This document shows positions 23,331 through 31,528 of a stretch of 34,503 nucleotides of DNA, piece after piece. The notes beneath the pieces are model-generated. The model ran no database searches, had not been told where the DNA came from, and was given only the letters and a program-made list of their open reading frames with translations. This stretch comes from Acidobacteriota bacterium (GTDB lineage: Bacteria; Acidobacteriota; Terriglobia; 2-12-FULL-54-10), in assembly GCA_016199675.1 (NCBI GenBank), contig JACQGE010000004.1, forward strand, positions 1 through 34,503. Reading direction: 5' to 3'. Both the position numbers and the translations under genes were made by a program. Each line of letters begins with the position of its first letter. The first letter of the stretch is position 1.

Positions 23331-24587
23331 GTGAGTAGCTCCAGGTCTAAGAGGACAGGTGCCGGGAATTCTGAAACACAGCGTCACAAGCGCACTCGGA
23401 CCGCCACGATTGGTGATCAGCGACTCGCAATCCCGTCGAGGCATAGTGCCTTTCGTCTTCTCGCCTGGCAGTCCTTGTCTCTTACACTAGAAAACGCGCG
23501 GCCTGTCAGCGTGTCGTTGCAGGGCATAAGTTGCTGCCTGACGCTACGACCTGCACAGCGAGGAGAACTCGCACAACGGACACGAGGCGGGTCGTTTATC
23601 GGACTAGATTTCCATCTTCCGAAGACGACGGATCTCTTAGTTGCCATACGTAAGGGGGTGGATCTCATCGAGGATTTTTTGTCGGCCGTGGCCTTGGTGG
23701 AGGGTGCGCCGTTGCGCGCGATCGAACCGGTGCAGGTGGCGCGGGCGTATGAGTCCTCTTCCTCTTTGCACAGGTATACCTTTGTCAGCTTCCTTCCGTT
23801 GATCCATAATCACTGGATTAAGCCGATATCGTCTGCCACAATCAACCGAGTTCGCCGCCTGGTCGCTCACTGGGATGGCCTTGATACTGGAACCCGTCTA
23901 CGTCGGGCCGCGCGGCACTTCCGTCGAGCAATCGGCACGTCTGACGATCTGGCCGCATTTCAAAATGCCTACATGGGACTCGAAGCAATGGAGAAGCCTC
24001 TCGCCCAAGCGATGAATATTCCGCCTGGCGTTGAGGAATTACAGGGGAGATGCGCCAACTGCGGGGCTACCTACACGCGGCGAAAGACGGTCCTCGCTGG
24101 AGTGCGAGCGTACGTGCGCGGCGATGTCCATCCGGCAACGACGTCGGCCGAGCGCCAGAAGGAATGGAAGGAGCTAAGCAGCCTCCGGCAGGAACTCTTC
24201 CACGGCTTGGCCGATACTTCAGAACTGGAGAATCGCGGTCAAAAGAGTCTCCCAGCCGCAATGCACTATCTTCACGACGCCATCTGTTGTCAGTCTCACG
24301 CTCACGATCTTGAATTTCCAAGGTTTAAGCTGGCCCGACCGCCACGCCAGCTCATTATGATGGGAGCCTTCACCGCGAACGAGCTTGGACCGCTCCAGAA
24401 CTGGGCGCCTCTCTTTGACACGCCGGACATGCATTGGGTCCGGCACAAACGCTACGGAATCGTCCCCGAATATCGTCTTCGTAATCGCGCCGTCCGGAAC
24501 GTGAGAGCGCGGTTCTTTTGGCTCAAAGGGCCTTTGAGTCTCGCATCGGAGGCGCGGCTTGAGGCTGCGAAATGGGAATCAGGTTGA
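23331..24587 (+). CDS. HEPN-like domain protein (about 418 aa)
   Basis: The C-terminal half has features of large HEPN/Apea-type proteins: FRRAIGTSDDLAAFQNAYMGLEAMEK as the first helices, a zinc-like CANCG loop, and KELSSLRQELFHGLAD carrying the R-x4-H motif of HEPN RNases. Such proteins act as phage-activated RNases in several systems. GTG 23331 with GAGAAGG upstream is used; ATG 23259 in the same frame lacks a ribosome site. It follows the ATPase operon but is probably separate cargo. The RNase role is inferred from one motif. Confidence 0.65.
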   Translation: MSSSRSKRTGAGNSETQRHKRTRTATIGDQRLAIPSRHSAFRLLAWQSLSLTLENARPVSVSLQGISCCLTLRPAQRGELAQRTRGGSFIGLDFHLPKTTDLLVAIRKGVDLIEDFLSAVALVEGAPLRAIEPVQVARAYESSSSLHRYTFVSFLPLIHNHWIKPISSATINRVRRLVAHWDGLDTGTRLRRAARHFRRAIGTSDDLAAFQNAYMGLEAMEKPLAQAMNIPPGVEELQGRCANCGATYTRRKTVLAGVRAYVRGDVHPATTSAERQKEWKELSSLRQELFHGLADTSELENRGQKSLPAAMHYLHDAICCQSHAHDLEFPRFKLARPPRQLIMMGAFTANELGPLQNWAPLFDTPDMHWVRHKRYGIVPEYRLRNRAVRNVRARFFWLKGPLSLASEARLEAAKWESG

Positions 24588-24589
24588 GT

Positions 24590-24738
24590 AACGACGCTGG
24601 ATGTTCGAGACTATCACAAGGATATATCTTCCCGGATTTCGAAACAGCAGCGCCAACCTGCAACCGAGAATATGGAGCATAGCCTGATTGCAGCACCTTC
24701 TCGGCGATTGTCACAATGCTCAGCAGTATCGTTATCAA
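24590..24738 (-). pseudogene. 5' fragment of a cytidine deaminase gene
   Basis: The frame reads VTIAEKVLQSGYAPYSRLQ then VGAAVSKSGKIYPCDSLEHPAS, matching the N-terminal part of cytidine deaminases (AYAPYS.F.VGAA...G.IY.G.NIENAS). It breaks off before the catalytic CAER and PCxxC motifs at the end of the HEPN gene. No ATG start; a TTG or GTG would be needed. A truncated remnant marking a recombination junction. Confidence 0.6.
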
Positions 24739-25268
24739 CGATCACTTATAACTCGATCTACGGCATCAATAGCCTGTAGAGCTTTGTCGAATGGAATGTG
24801 GGGTTTAATTTGCCTGATGCGTTCTGCACGTTTTTCGGCCGTGTCCTGTGGCATTTCTCGTTTTGTGACATAGAGGGCAGTTGTTAATCGCTCCAACTCT
24901 GATACGTTCTTATTTGCCAATTCATTTGCAGCTCTAGTGATCGTATCAGCGAACTGTGCGAGGATGTCACGATATCTCTTCAGCAAGATATCACCTCTGT
25001 CAGACGGCCTTAACGTGGGTCCATAAGGCTGTGTATTCGGTGATAGCTCCAAGAGACCGTCGGCCCTCATTGAGGTAAGTTCGTCGCGAAGATCGAACGA
25101 GAATGGTCCGTGCTTGTACAAAATAAATTGAAATCCCAAAGGCAGCGAACGCAATTCTTCTGCCCAATACGCTGCCTTTTGAAGGTGCGTTTCTCCGCAC
25201 CAACTACCCTTCTCATGAAGTTGTTTTGCTAATTCAAATAACAAGGCCGTGCGTTCCAAACGCTCCAT
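24735..25268 (-). CDS. Partner of HD protein, Panacea/DUF4065-like (177 aa)
   Basis: It starts within a 1-nt TAATG overlap with the HD gene, so the two are coupled. The N-terminal half (GETHLQKAAYWAEELRSLPL, then GFQFILYKHGPFSFDLRDEL) resembles DUF4065/SocA-like proteins, several of which are antitoxins or proteolysis adaptors. The C-terminus is basic and helical. With the HD phosphohydrolase it could form a two-gene toxin-antitoxin or defence unit. The family call is tentative. Confidence 0.6.
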   Translation of the reverse strand: MERLERTALLFELAKQLHEKGSWCGETHLQKAAYWAEELRSLPLGFQFILYKHGPFSFDLRDELTSMRADGLLELSPNTQPYGPTLRPSDRGDILLKRYRDILAQFADTITRAANELANKNVSELERLTTALYVTKREMPQDTAEKRAERIRQIKPHIPFDKALQAIDAVDRVISDR

Positions 25269-26596
25269 TATTCACCTCCTTCAGAAATTATTGCCGCCTT
25301 GCTTGATTGCAACCAAGCGTCCGCCTTGGACAAGATCTGCTTGTCCGCAAAAATGTAATCTGTCGAGACCACCGGTAATCTAGCGAGGGTATCGGACAAA
25401 GAAATGGATGAGACAATTCTTCCGTCATGCATTCGAACCGGAAAATCTGGCGAGCCGCCTTTCTGAGAGTATCGGTCATGCCGAATCAGGTCCGACGGAA
25501 ATTCTTTCTGTGCAGCCTTATAAAGTGCCTCTCCTGATTCGGGATTGATTTTTACGTCGTCCGGGCTTCTTGCATATAGCAGCCTGAAATGCGATCGACA
25601 TAAAACCCTCTTTGCTAATGGTGATAGAGGATCTTCCCCGGCTTTCTTACTACGAAGAGCAGTAAGCATCGCTGCCGTCACCTCATTATCAGTCAACGCT
25701 AGGTGACTATCTACGTCTGTTGGGAATTTGCCGTCGGGAAGCCATGCAGACAAGAAATCTTGGAGATGTTTATCGTAAATCCTGCGGACATGGTGCATAT
25801 ACATCTGCGAGTACATCAAATATCTTGCTAACAACAGCGCTTCCGAGGACTGAATTCCGCCTATGTCTACACCTAATGCAGGCTCATTGGTTGATTCTGC
25901 AGTGTCACTGGGTGGTGCAGGCAAGATTCGTAGCGTATCGATCAGACGATAATGGTCGAAGCGACCATACGTGACCCCGGCGTGATAGGAGTCACGAAGC
26001 AGATAGTCCATCCGGTCAACACCAAAAGCGTCGCCCACAATGATTTCCGACAGAATAGCTTCCCAGGCGGTAAATGTTACTTTTGTATCGAACTCCGCTG
26101 CTTTCTTTGGACCGACCGCAAGCTTCGCAATATCCAGAGCTTGAACCTTCATCTCTTGCCAGTAGCCAGCCATTTCGGGGCAAAAGATAAGGTCCCACGT
26201 TAGTCGTTCGTGGTTCCACCCTGCGGGTAAGAGTTCCTTTTCCGCTCCGTGAGAAAAGGGCAGATGGCCAATATCGTGACACAAGGCGGCCATTCGCAGA
26301 ACCTGTCTCCAGTAGTGCCGCATGTGTCCTTCATTAGGCAGGATGTCCTCGATGCTTCTCTCAATATTATTCGCATCAGTGACAACGTCATACACCCGCC
26401 CCGCAAGTTCCATCACCCCCAGGGAATGCTCGAATCTCTTGTGGGTAGCACCGGGATACACAAGGTAGGTAAGCGCAAGCTGATGGATACTCCGTAATCG
26501 CTGGAAAGGCCGTGAGTCAAGAACACGACGCTCTTCCGAGTCGAGCCGGACGAAGACATGGATTGGATCTCGAATTTCGTGGAAGGACTTGGCCAC
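25268..26596 (-). CDS. HD-domain phosphohydrolase, dGTPase/SAMHD1-like (442 aa)
   Basis: The protein shows the HD-superfamily layout of dNTP triphosphohydrolases: IRDPIHVFVRLDSEER, FQRLRSIHQLALTYLVYPGA, HKRFEHSLGVMELAG, LCHDIGHLPFSHGAE, and GDAFGVDRMDYLLRDSYHAGV. The HD metal site is intact. Related enzymes cut dNTPs to starve replicating phages or hydrolyse other nucleotides. The coupled 177-aa gene downstream suggests a controlled system. It lies among defence-type genes. Confidence 0.85.
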   Translation of the reverse strand: MAKSFHEIRDPIHVFVRLDSEERRVLDSRPFQRLRSIHQLALTYLVYPGATHKRFEHSLGVMELAGRVYDVVTDANNIERSIEDILPNEGHMRHYWRQVLRMAALCHDIGHLPFSHGAEKELLPAGWNHERLTWDLIFCPEMAGYWQEMKVQALDIAKLAVGPKKAAEFDTKVTFTAWEAILSEIIVGDAFGVDRMDYLLRDSYHAGVTYGRFDHYRLIDTLRILPAPPSDTAESTNEPALGVDIGGIQSSEALLLARYLMYSQMYMHHVRRIYDKHLQDFLSAWLPDGKFPTDVDSHLALTDNEVTAAMLTALRSKKAGEDPLSPLAKRVLCRSHFRLLYARSPDDVKINPESGEALYKAAQKEFPSDLIRHDRYSQKGGSPDFPVRMHDGRIVSSISLSDTLARLPVVSTDYIFADKQILSKADAWLQSSKAAIISEGGE

Positions 26597-26645
26597 AGCT
26601 ATTCAAGCAGTCCGAACAAGATCCAAAGAACTGAGACGGTAGTGT

Positions 26646-26813
26646 ATGGCACCATCACCGATGCATATGCGCAACGACGTCCGCCTTCTTGTGTATTCGG
26701 GTTCCGATGCGAGGAACCGCGTCTGGTCGCTCGCGGAAGAGCTTGGCAATTGGGCGAGCAGTGAATTCCTTATCCGCGAAGACGGCATTCATGACAATCT
26801 CTTCCGTGGTTAG
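26646..26813 (+). CDS. Small ORF of unknown function (55 aa)
   Basis: An in-frame stop at 26640-26642 is followed by ATG 26646 (MAPSPMHMRNDVRLLVYS) and an ORF ending RGDGIH-like with NLFRG at TAG 26811. The composition (VRLLVYSGSDARNRVWSLAEELGNW) looks protein-like, possibly the N-terminal beta-alpha unit of a larger lost protein. No strong ribosome site. Confidence 0.35.
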   Translation: MAPSPMHMRNDVRLLVYSGSDARNRVWSLAEELGNWASSEFLIREDGIHDNLFRG

Positions 26814-26850
26814 CGTTGCCGGCGTTGGCCCGGCTCAATAACGATCAATA

Positions 26851-27393
26851 CTAATGATTCACGTACCCGAGATAATCGAGCCGAATAGTTAACGCTTGAA
26901 CACTTACACCATACTTGAGTGCCAAATTGCGGAGAAAATCGTCGTCTGCGATAAGATCAACATTTTTTTCCTTCAGATCCTTTTCCAAATATCGTGCGGG
27001 CATGAGGAGTTCAGCTGCAAAGAGGTTTGCTTCGCGCTCATTTGAGTCTTCGCCTGTTGATGAATTCGCGTTCCTTAGTTGCAGCGTGTAGCCTGGTTTT
27101 CGCTCGTCCAAGTGCACAGATTCCGCTTCGTGGAGCAGAAAATGGCCAAGTTCGTGTGCGATCGTGAAGTTGATGCGATTGGCATGATGGTTTCCATTCG
27201 CCCCAATGACAGTTCTGCCTGACTTGCGATCACGATAAAGAAATCCGGAGAGTTCGTCGTCAACTAGCTCAAGCTTTACTTCTATGCCGAGTAATTCGGC
27301 GATGTGCTTAACGCGGATTGGCGGTTTGCGTTGGCGATATTCGTCAATGAGCTGCTCCGCCAGATCTCTGATGTATTTGCGGCGTACGCCCAT
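26851..27393 (-). CDS. ImmA/IrrE-family metallopeptidase (180 aa)
   Basis: HELGH (about residue 81) is the zinc-metalloprotease motif, followed by SNEREANLFAAELLMP, the third-ligand helix typical of ImmA/IrrE (COG2856). Such proteases cleave cognate XRE repressors on mobile elements. The XRE gene lies 24 nt upstream on the same strand, matching the ImmR-ImmA arrangement. It may derepress the neighbouring operon under stress or phage signals. Confidence 0.88.
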   Translation of the reverse strand: MGVRRKYIRDLAEQLIDEYRQRKPPIRVKHIAELLGIEVKLELVDDELSGFLYRDRKSGRTVIGANGNHHANRINFTIAHELGHFLLHEAESVHLDERKPGYTLQLRNANSSTGEDSNEREANLFAAELLMPARYLEKDLKEKNVDLIADDDFLRNLALKYGVSVQALTIRLDYLGYVNH

Positions 27394-27417
27394 ATCCTTC
27401 TCCTCACTTGTGTTCTT

Positions 27418-27735
27418 CTAGTCTTGCTCTTTGGGTGCAACCGAGGTACGTACCCAGTCGCGGCCTTTCTTCGTCTTATCTTTAAGCAACAGCATTAATT
27501 CATCTTGTGATGACAAGAGGGCTTCAGGCGAGGTGCCCAATGCCCGCGCAATATCGGTCAGGGTGTGGACAAGCAACTGCTGGCGTCCTTTCTCGATGTT
27601 GATTACCGACGTACGAGTCATGCCGATCTTCTTCGCGAGGTCTTCTTGAGTGAGAAGGCCGCGCCGCGCTTTGGCAATTCGTTGCCCAAGCGCCAGATAG
27701 AACTCGCGGTTTGTGGCATAGCGCGCTCGTGCCAT
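27418..27735 (-). CDS. XRE-family repressor (105 aa)
   Basis: An HTH at about residues 15-70 reads LGQRIAKARRGLLTQEDLAKK, then IGMTRTSVINIEKGRQQ. ATG 27735 is preferred to the TTG at 27741. It heads the unit with the ImmA-type protease and faces the divergent ubiquitin-like operon across about 110 nt of AT-rich DNA, so it could control both. The C-terminal basic tail ends KEQD. Confidence 0.88.
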   Translation of the reverse strand: MARARYATNREFYLALGQRIAKARRGLLTQEDLAKKIGMTRTSVINIEKGRQQLLVHTLTDIARALGTSPEALLSSQDELMLLLKDKTKKGRDWVRTSVAPKEQD

Positions 27736-27847
27736 CAGCAAGAGGTAATTGATACATGTGACACGGGGTATGTTATTACTTACGAATGCAAAATGTCAAG
27801 TAGCAAAAACGTCAGCCGCAGAAACGTATTGAATACGCGTATGGTAA

Positions 27848-27878
27848 TTGACAGCGCGGCCGGAATTAGAGATATAAT
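27848..27878 (+). promoter_or_regulatory. Promoter of the ubiquitin-like operon
   Basis: TTGACA (27848-27853) and TATAAT (27873-27878) match sigma70 consensus perfectly but are 19 bp apart; GATATA at 27871 would give 17 bp. It lies about 240 nt before the Ubl gene and points along the operon. The GGTAATTGA block recurs about 100 nt upstream. Confidence 0.6.
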
Positions 27879-27919
27879 TGACGTAAATTAACGTAGCAAG
27901 AACGAGGAGGGAGGTGCGT

Positions 27920-28114
27920 ATGAAAGCCAAATGAAAACGGGCAAACCCCGAAGGAGCTTGCCCGTAGTGAACGCGGTACAAGGACCACGTCCGGTTTGGC
28001 GACTGACAGTATCCCTGGACCCCGCTCCTGCTGTCAAGCCCTTCGGCAGAGATGCGCGCACTGTTCCTCAGACTGTACGCGAAGCGATATCCATCTTTTA
28101 CAAGGGCAATACAG
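27920..28114 (+). other. Leader of the ubiquitin-like operon: uORF and hairpin
   Basis: GGAGGGAGG drives a 4-codon ORF (27920-27934, MKAK) overlapping ATG 27931 by ATGA. From that ATG a 75-codon frame (to 28158) reads MKTGKPRRSLPVVNAV and overlaps the Ubl start. ACGGGCAA (27937-27944) and TTGCCCGT (27958-27965) form an 8-bp stem. The 75-aa product looks non-conserved, so this is more likely a regulatory leader than a protein gene, but a small first gene cannot be excluded. Confidence 0.35.
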
Positions 28115-28426
28115 ATGACAGCAGAAAAACCGGCCGCGGCGCCGCACGCCGCACCTGACCTCATCAACGTTCAAGTCCGCTATCCGGCGGCGCCGAGGCC
28201 ATTCATTGACCCGAAGGCGCAGGCGGCGGAGACACTCGGACAGCTCAAGTCACGGGTGCTCGCCGCCTTCGAAGTGGCTGAAACGCAGGGACCGGAGCAG
28301 CAGGTCTTGTTCTTCTTCTACCACGAGAACGAGCGTCTTGACGATCTTACTCGGACACTCGGTCAAATAGCGGGAGAAGACCGGGTGCTCAAGTTGAAAC
28401 TTGTCCAGCAAATCGTGCAGGGGTAG
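28115..28426 (+). CDS. Ubiquitin-like protein of BIL/Bub-type system (103 aa)
   Basis: After a Pro/Ala-rich N-terminus, DLINVQVRYPAAPRPF, then ETLGQLKSRVLAAFEV, QQVLFFFYHENERLDD and VLKLKLVQQIVQG follow the strand-helix-strand order of a single beta-grasp fold. It ends in Gly, as needed for E1-mediated activation without trimming. The next three genes encode E2-, JAMM- and E1-like proteins. Known BilA proteins can contain two beta-grasp domains, so this shorter version may belong to a different subtype. ATG 28115 is chosen; ATG 28052 would add 21 residues. Confidence 0.8.
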   Translation: MTAEKPAAAPHAAPDLINVQVRYPAAPRPFIDPKAQAAETLGQLKSRVLAAFEVAETQGPEQQVLFFFYHENERLDDLTRTLGQIAGEDRVLKLKLVQQIVQG

Positions 28427-28429
28427 GTC

Positions 28430-28867
28430 ATGGCCGACGATCTCGCCGTGCTCTGCTTTGAGGCAGATCTTGAAGAGATCGTGGCCGCGCCCGAGTCGGC
28501 GCGATGGACCCTCAAGCGGGGTGACCCGCTTGAGGTTTTTGCCACCATGTCTCCTAGTCGTGCGCCCGGTGAGCAGTTCCAGGTGCGACTCCTCTATCGT
28601 GAATACCCTGGTCTCCCGTCACTAAGATTTCGAGACCCCGCCACGGGAAGGCTCGACAACGCACGCGCGTGGCCGCAATGCCCAGGTTTCCGTCCGCAAT
28701 CACTCGACACCTGCGTGAGCTGGACTGCCGAAGGTCACGCGCTCCATCCGGAGTGGGGCAACGCACCCGCGACGCGGCTGAACCGGACCGGCAACGTGCT
28801 ATTTCGCTCCCTTTGCATATTGCAGGACACGTTGGATTTCGGCTTTACCGGGAGGTATGGAGGATGA
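28430..28867 (+). CDS. E2-like ubiquitin-conjugating protein (145 aa)
   Basis: Placement (second gene) and pattern fit an E2/UBC fold: strands with FQVRLLYREYPGLPSLRF, then LDTCVSWTAEG and helical RTGNVLFRSLCILQDTLDF. Cys95 in LDTCVSW sits where the catalytic Cys of E2 proteins is expected; Cys84 is the alternative. It starts 3 nt after the Ubl stop and overlaps the JAMM gene by ATGA. It would accept the Ubl from the E1 and pass it to targets. Confidence 0.75.
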   Translation: MADDLAVLCFEADLEEIVAAPESARWTLKRGDPLEVFATMSPSRAPGEQFQVRLLYREYPGLPSLRFRDPATGRLDNARAWPQCPGFRPQSLDTCVSWTAEGHALHPEWGNAPATRLNRTGNVLFRSLCILQDTLDFGFTGRYGG

Positions 28868-29391
28868 GCCTCTATGAAAAGATCAAGCACTGGCGGATGC
28901 CGACCAATACGCTCTCCGCGTCTCTTCAGGCGATGGCGCCTGACGGCCTTCGCGGAAACGAAGGCATCGTGATGTGGCTAGGTCGGTCCGCGAGCAACGT
29001 AGCTACGATCACGCATCTCGTCACTTTCGCGGAGCATCTCTTGCGCAAGCGGCCGGATTTCCTGGAAATCCCGCCGAGTACGATGAGCAGGTTGACGGAC
29101 TTGGCGGAAACGCTGGAGGTCTCGCTCATCGGACAGATTCATTCGCATCCGGGCACCTTCATCGACCTCTCTATACCCGATCGGCGCTATGGGATTTCTG
29201 CGCCGTATTACCTCTCAGTTGTTGCGCCGCATTACGCACAGCGCCCTGACACCGATTGGCGCGACTGCGGGGTTCATCAGTTCATTCCGCGCGCCGGATT
29301 TCGACGAGTATCCAACGTCGAGGTGCGCTGGCGTATTGAACGGCTCCCGTTTGCCAATGCAACGTCAATTTCCTTGGGAGAAGAAGCATGA
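28864..29391 (+). CDS. JAMM/Mov34 deubiquitinase-like peptidase (175 aa)
   Basis: HSHPGTFIDLSIPD gives H-x-H-x7-S-x2-D, the JAMM metal site, and Glu33 in GNEGIVMW is the upstream acid. In BIL systems this enzyme removes or processes the Ubl. It overlaps E2 and E1 genes by 4 nt on each side (ATGA), so all are translated as one unit. Confidence 0.88.
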   Translation: MSLYEKIKHWRMPTNTLSASLQAMAPDGLRGNEGIVMWLGRSASNVATITHLVTFAEHLLRKRPDFLEIPPSTMSRLTDLAETLEVSLIGQIHSHPGTFIDLSIPDRRYGISAPYYLSVVAPHYAQRPDTDWRDCGVHQFIPRAGFRRVSNVEVRWRIERLPFANATSISLGEEA

Positions 29392-30926
29392 TCGATCAAG
29401 ACCTCGCGTACAGCCGCCCGCGGGCGACGGCCGCTCGACTTGCGGCTTACGCGGCAGAAGCGCACCGATTTACTGAAAAGACAGTGCTTCTCACTGGTGA
29501 TGCGGAGACGCTGGCGACAAGTAACGGCACGCTTTGCCTGCTTGACGCTCTTCGCCTCCTCCTTCGGACCGTCAAGCACCTCCACGTCCATGTTCCGCCG
29601 CAGTGTTCGGCGTTGTTGGCCTCTGTTGAAGCGCTCGCGTGCAAGCTCGAATTTGGGACCCCTATCGTGTTCCTTGAGGACATACCGCAGTGGCAACGTT
29701 GCGACGCCATCCTTAGCGTAGGCTGGCGTGTGCGACCGGAACTGCCCTGGACCGCAGTCAACTCGAATGGATGGGTTGCTCGTGTGTCATCAGGGAGCGC
29801 GTTACTCCCGCCCGAATGCGATCAGCACAATCCGGTCGGAGCGCTCGGCGCTGCGTCATTTGGCGTCTCGGAGGTATTTAAGCGGCTCGTCGGTCTGCGT
29901 CCAGAGCGCGGCAGCATGTTCGACCGCATGCAGTTCTCGTTCTACGACTACAGCGTTGATCCGAGCAATCTCGGTCCAATCTTGCTACCTGAACTCCATC
30001 TCCCACCGACGCTCCTTGCCGGCGGCGGCGCGATCGGTAACGGTATTGCACTGCTTGTTAGTCAATTCAACCTGATTGGAAAGATTTGGGTGCTCGATCG
30101 CCAGGCTTTTGGTCCGGAGAACCTCGGCACGTGCGTCATGCTTGGGCCGAATGGGGTTGAGTCTTTGAAGGCCGAATACCTTTCCGCAGAACTCTGTGAC
30201 CCCGGCCGGCTTCACGCTATTCCGCTGACCGGCGAGATTGCGGCGGTGAAGCATGCATTTGGACGAACTGTGCCTTTCCCCGTCCTGGTGCTGGCCGGGT
30301 TCGACAACGTTTCTGCCCGCCATCGCCTGCAGGAGCTTTGGCCGGATTGGCTGATTGACGGCGGTATCAGCGATTTCGGCGTTCAAGTTTCTGCCCACTA
30401 CTGGGGTAGGTCGGTAGGGTGCCTAAAGTGTCAGTTCGTTGAAGAGGTGCATACTGATCACACTACGCTTGCTGCCGAATTGACCGGTCTAAGGCCCGAG
30501 CGGCTTGCATCGCCGGAAGACGTCATCAGGTCAGAGGACGTGGAAGCGGCACCATCGGAGCGCCGCGAGCAACTGCAGCGAAATGTTGGCAAAAAGATTT
30601 GTTCGGTCGTGAGCGAAGCGGCGATAAAGTCGATAAGCTCCGCTGGGGCGCGGAATAGATTCTCTCCTTCCGTGCCATTTGTGGCATGCGCCAGCGCGGC
30701 TCTCGTCTTCAGCAAGGCTCTCAGGCTACTGCTGGAGGGCCGTGATGACGCGCCGCCTCGGTTTGTGTTCGACATCCTCACCGGGCCGGCAGGCGGGGTA
30801 GAACTCTTTGAAAAAGCAAAGGCTACGTGCGATTGCGTGCGGCGGGCATCGATTATCGAGCGCTGGCGCCAGGAAAGGCTATTGGCTCCCGCTGACAACC
30901 TCACGCTATCGGACCAGTTGCTATGA
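29388..30926 (+). CDS. ThiF/E1-like activating enzyme (512 aa)
   Basis: After an N-terminal domain of about 200 residues, LLAGGGAIGNGIALLVSQF is the nucleotide-binding Rossmann loop. VLDRQAFGPENLGT, then LAGFDNVSARHRLQELWPDW and GCLKCQF complete a ThiF-type adenylation domain. The protein would adenylate the Ubl C-terminus. As the last of four overlapping genes it completes the Ubl-E2-JAMM-E1 order of BIL-type antiphage operons. Confidence 0.88.
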   Translation: MIDQDLAYSRPRATAARLAAYAAEAHRFTEKTVLLTGDAETLATSNGTLCLLDALRLLLRTVKHLHVHVPPQCSALLASVEALACKLEFGTPIVFLEDIPQWQRCDAILSVGWRVRPELPWTAVNSNGWVARVSSGSALLPPECDQHNPVGALGAASFGVSEVFKRLVGLRPERGSMFDRMQFSFYDYSVDPSNLGPILLPELHLPPTLLAGGGAIGNGIALLVSQFNLIGKIWVLDRQAFGPENLGTCVMLGPNGVESLKAEYLSAELCDPGRLHAIPLTGEIAAVKHAFGRTVPFPVLVLAGFDNVSARHRLQELWPDWLIDGGISDFGVQVSAHYWGRSVGCLKCQFVEEVHTDHTTLAAELTGLRPERLASPEDVIRSEDVEAAPSERREQLQRNVGKKICSVVSEAAIKSISSAGARNRFSPSVPFVACASAALVFSKALRLLLEGRDDAPPRFVFDILTGPAGGVELFEKAKATCDCVRRASIIERWRQERLLAPADNLTLSDQLL

Positions 30927-31078
30927 TGACCGATGCAAGACAGAAGTCTTGGGTCGATAAGGCGTTTAACACGATCGTGTCAGAGAGTGGATATGGAATG
31001 ACGTCTGATATAAAGCAAGTATTTCCGTCGAAAAAAGAGCGGCCGGCAGGAAGTCCGCTGGCGAATCTCGGAAAGTAA
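30923..31078 (+). CDS. Small protein coupled to E1 gene (51 aa)
   Basis: ATG 30923 overlaps the E1 stop by ATGA, and the frame reads MMTDARQKSWVDKAFNTIVS then GYGMTSDIKQVFPSKK, ending at TAA 31076. Coupling suggests a genuine fifth operon gene. The peptide is basic and unrecognised; it may be a target, adaptor or immunity factor. Confidence 0.5.
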   Translation: MMTDARQKSWVDKAFNTIVSESGYGMTSDIKQVFPSKKERPAGSPLANLGK

Positions 31079-31093
31079 GAAGGAGGACCGAAA

Positions 31094-31528
31094 GTGACAG
31101 AACGGCCGCGGTTCACCAATGAGGAGCTTTCTGCAATATACGAGCGTACGAGCGGGAAATGCCACCTCTGTCATAGGAAGCTCGCCTACGTAAATTACGG
31201 CGTGAACGGCAAACGGGGTGCCTGGCACGTCGATCATTCACGAGCGCTAGCAAACGGCGGCACCCATCGGAAAAACAATCTTTACCCAGCATGTATCTCA
31301 TGCAATTTAGAGAAGGGCACGTTCACAACGCGCACCGCGCGTCGATGGGCGGGAAAGAGCAAAGCCCCGCTGAGCCGCAAATCGCGCGCCGCCGCGAAAG
31401 TAAATAATGCGCTTGAGAGTGGGATTGCTGGTGCGGGAATCGGCGCGGCAATCGGCGGGCCGCCGGGAGCTATAGTCGGCGCGATTATTGGAGCAGTTGT
31501 CGGGCATTCGCGAAACCCGGACCGATGA
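31094..31528 (+). CDS. HNH nuclease with C-terminal glycine zipper (144 aa)
   Basis: AGGAGG precedes the GTG at 31094. Residues 10-75 form a zinc-supported HNH domain: CHLCHRK, WHVDHSRALANGGTH and N-N-L-Y-P-A-C-I-S-C-N. After a basic linker, the C-terminus GIAGAGIGAAIGGPP, then GAIVGAIIGAVVG is a glycine-zipper membrane segment. HNH endonuclease plus membrane-inserting tail suggests an effector acting at or through a membrane. It follows the ubiquitin-like operon in the same direction. Confidence 0.75.
   Translation: MTERPRFTNEELSAIYERTSGKCHLCHRKLAYVNYGVNGKRGAWHVDHSRALANGGTHRKNNLYPACISCNLEKGTFTTRTARRWAGKSKAPLSRKSRAAAKVNNALESGIAGAGIGAAIGGPPGAIVGAIIGAVVGHSRNPDR

Noticed and set aside
27937-27965. 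c-di-GMP riboswitch (GGGCAAACC resemblance)
   Set aside because: Only a short resemblance; the conserved GEMM core and second stem are missing.
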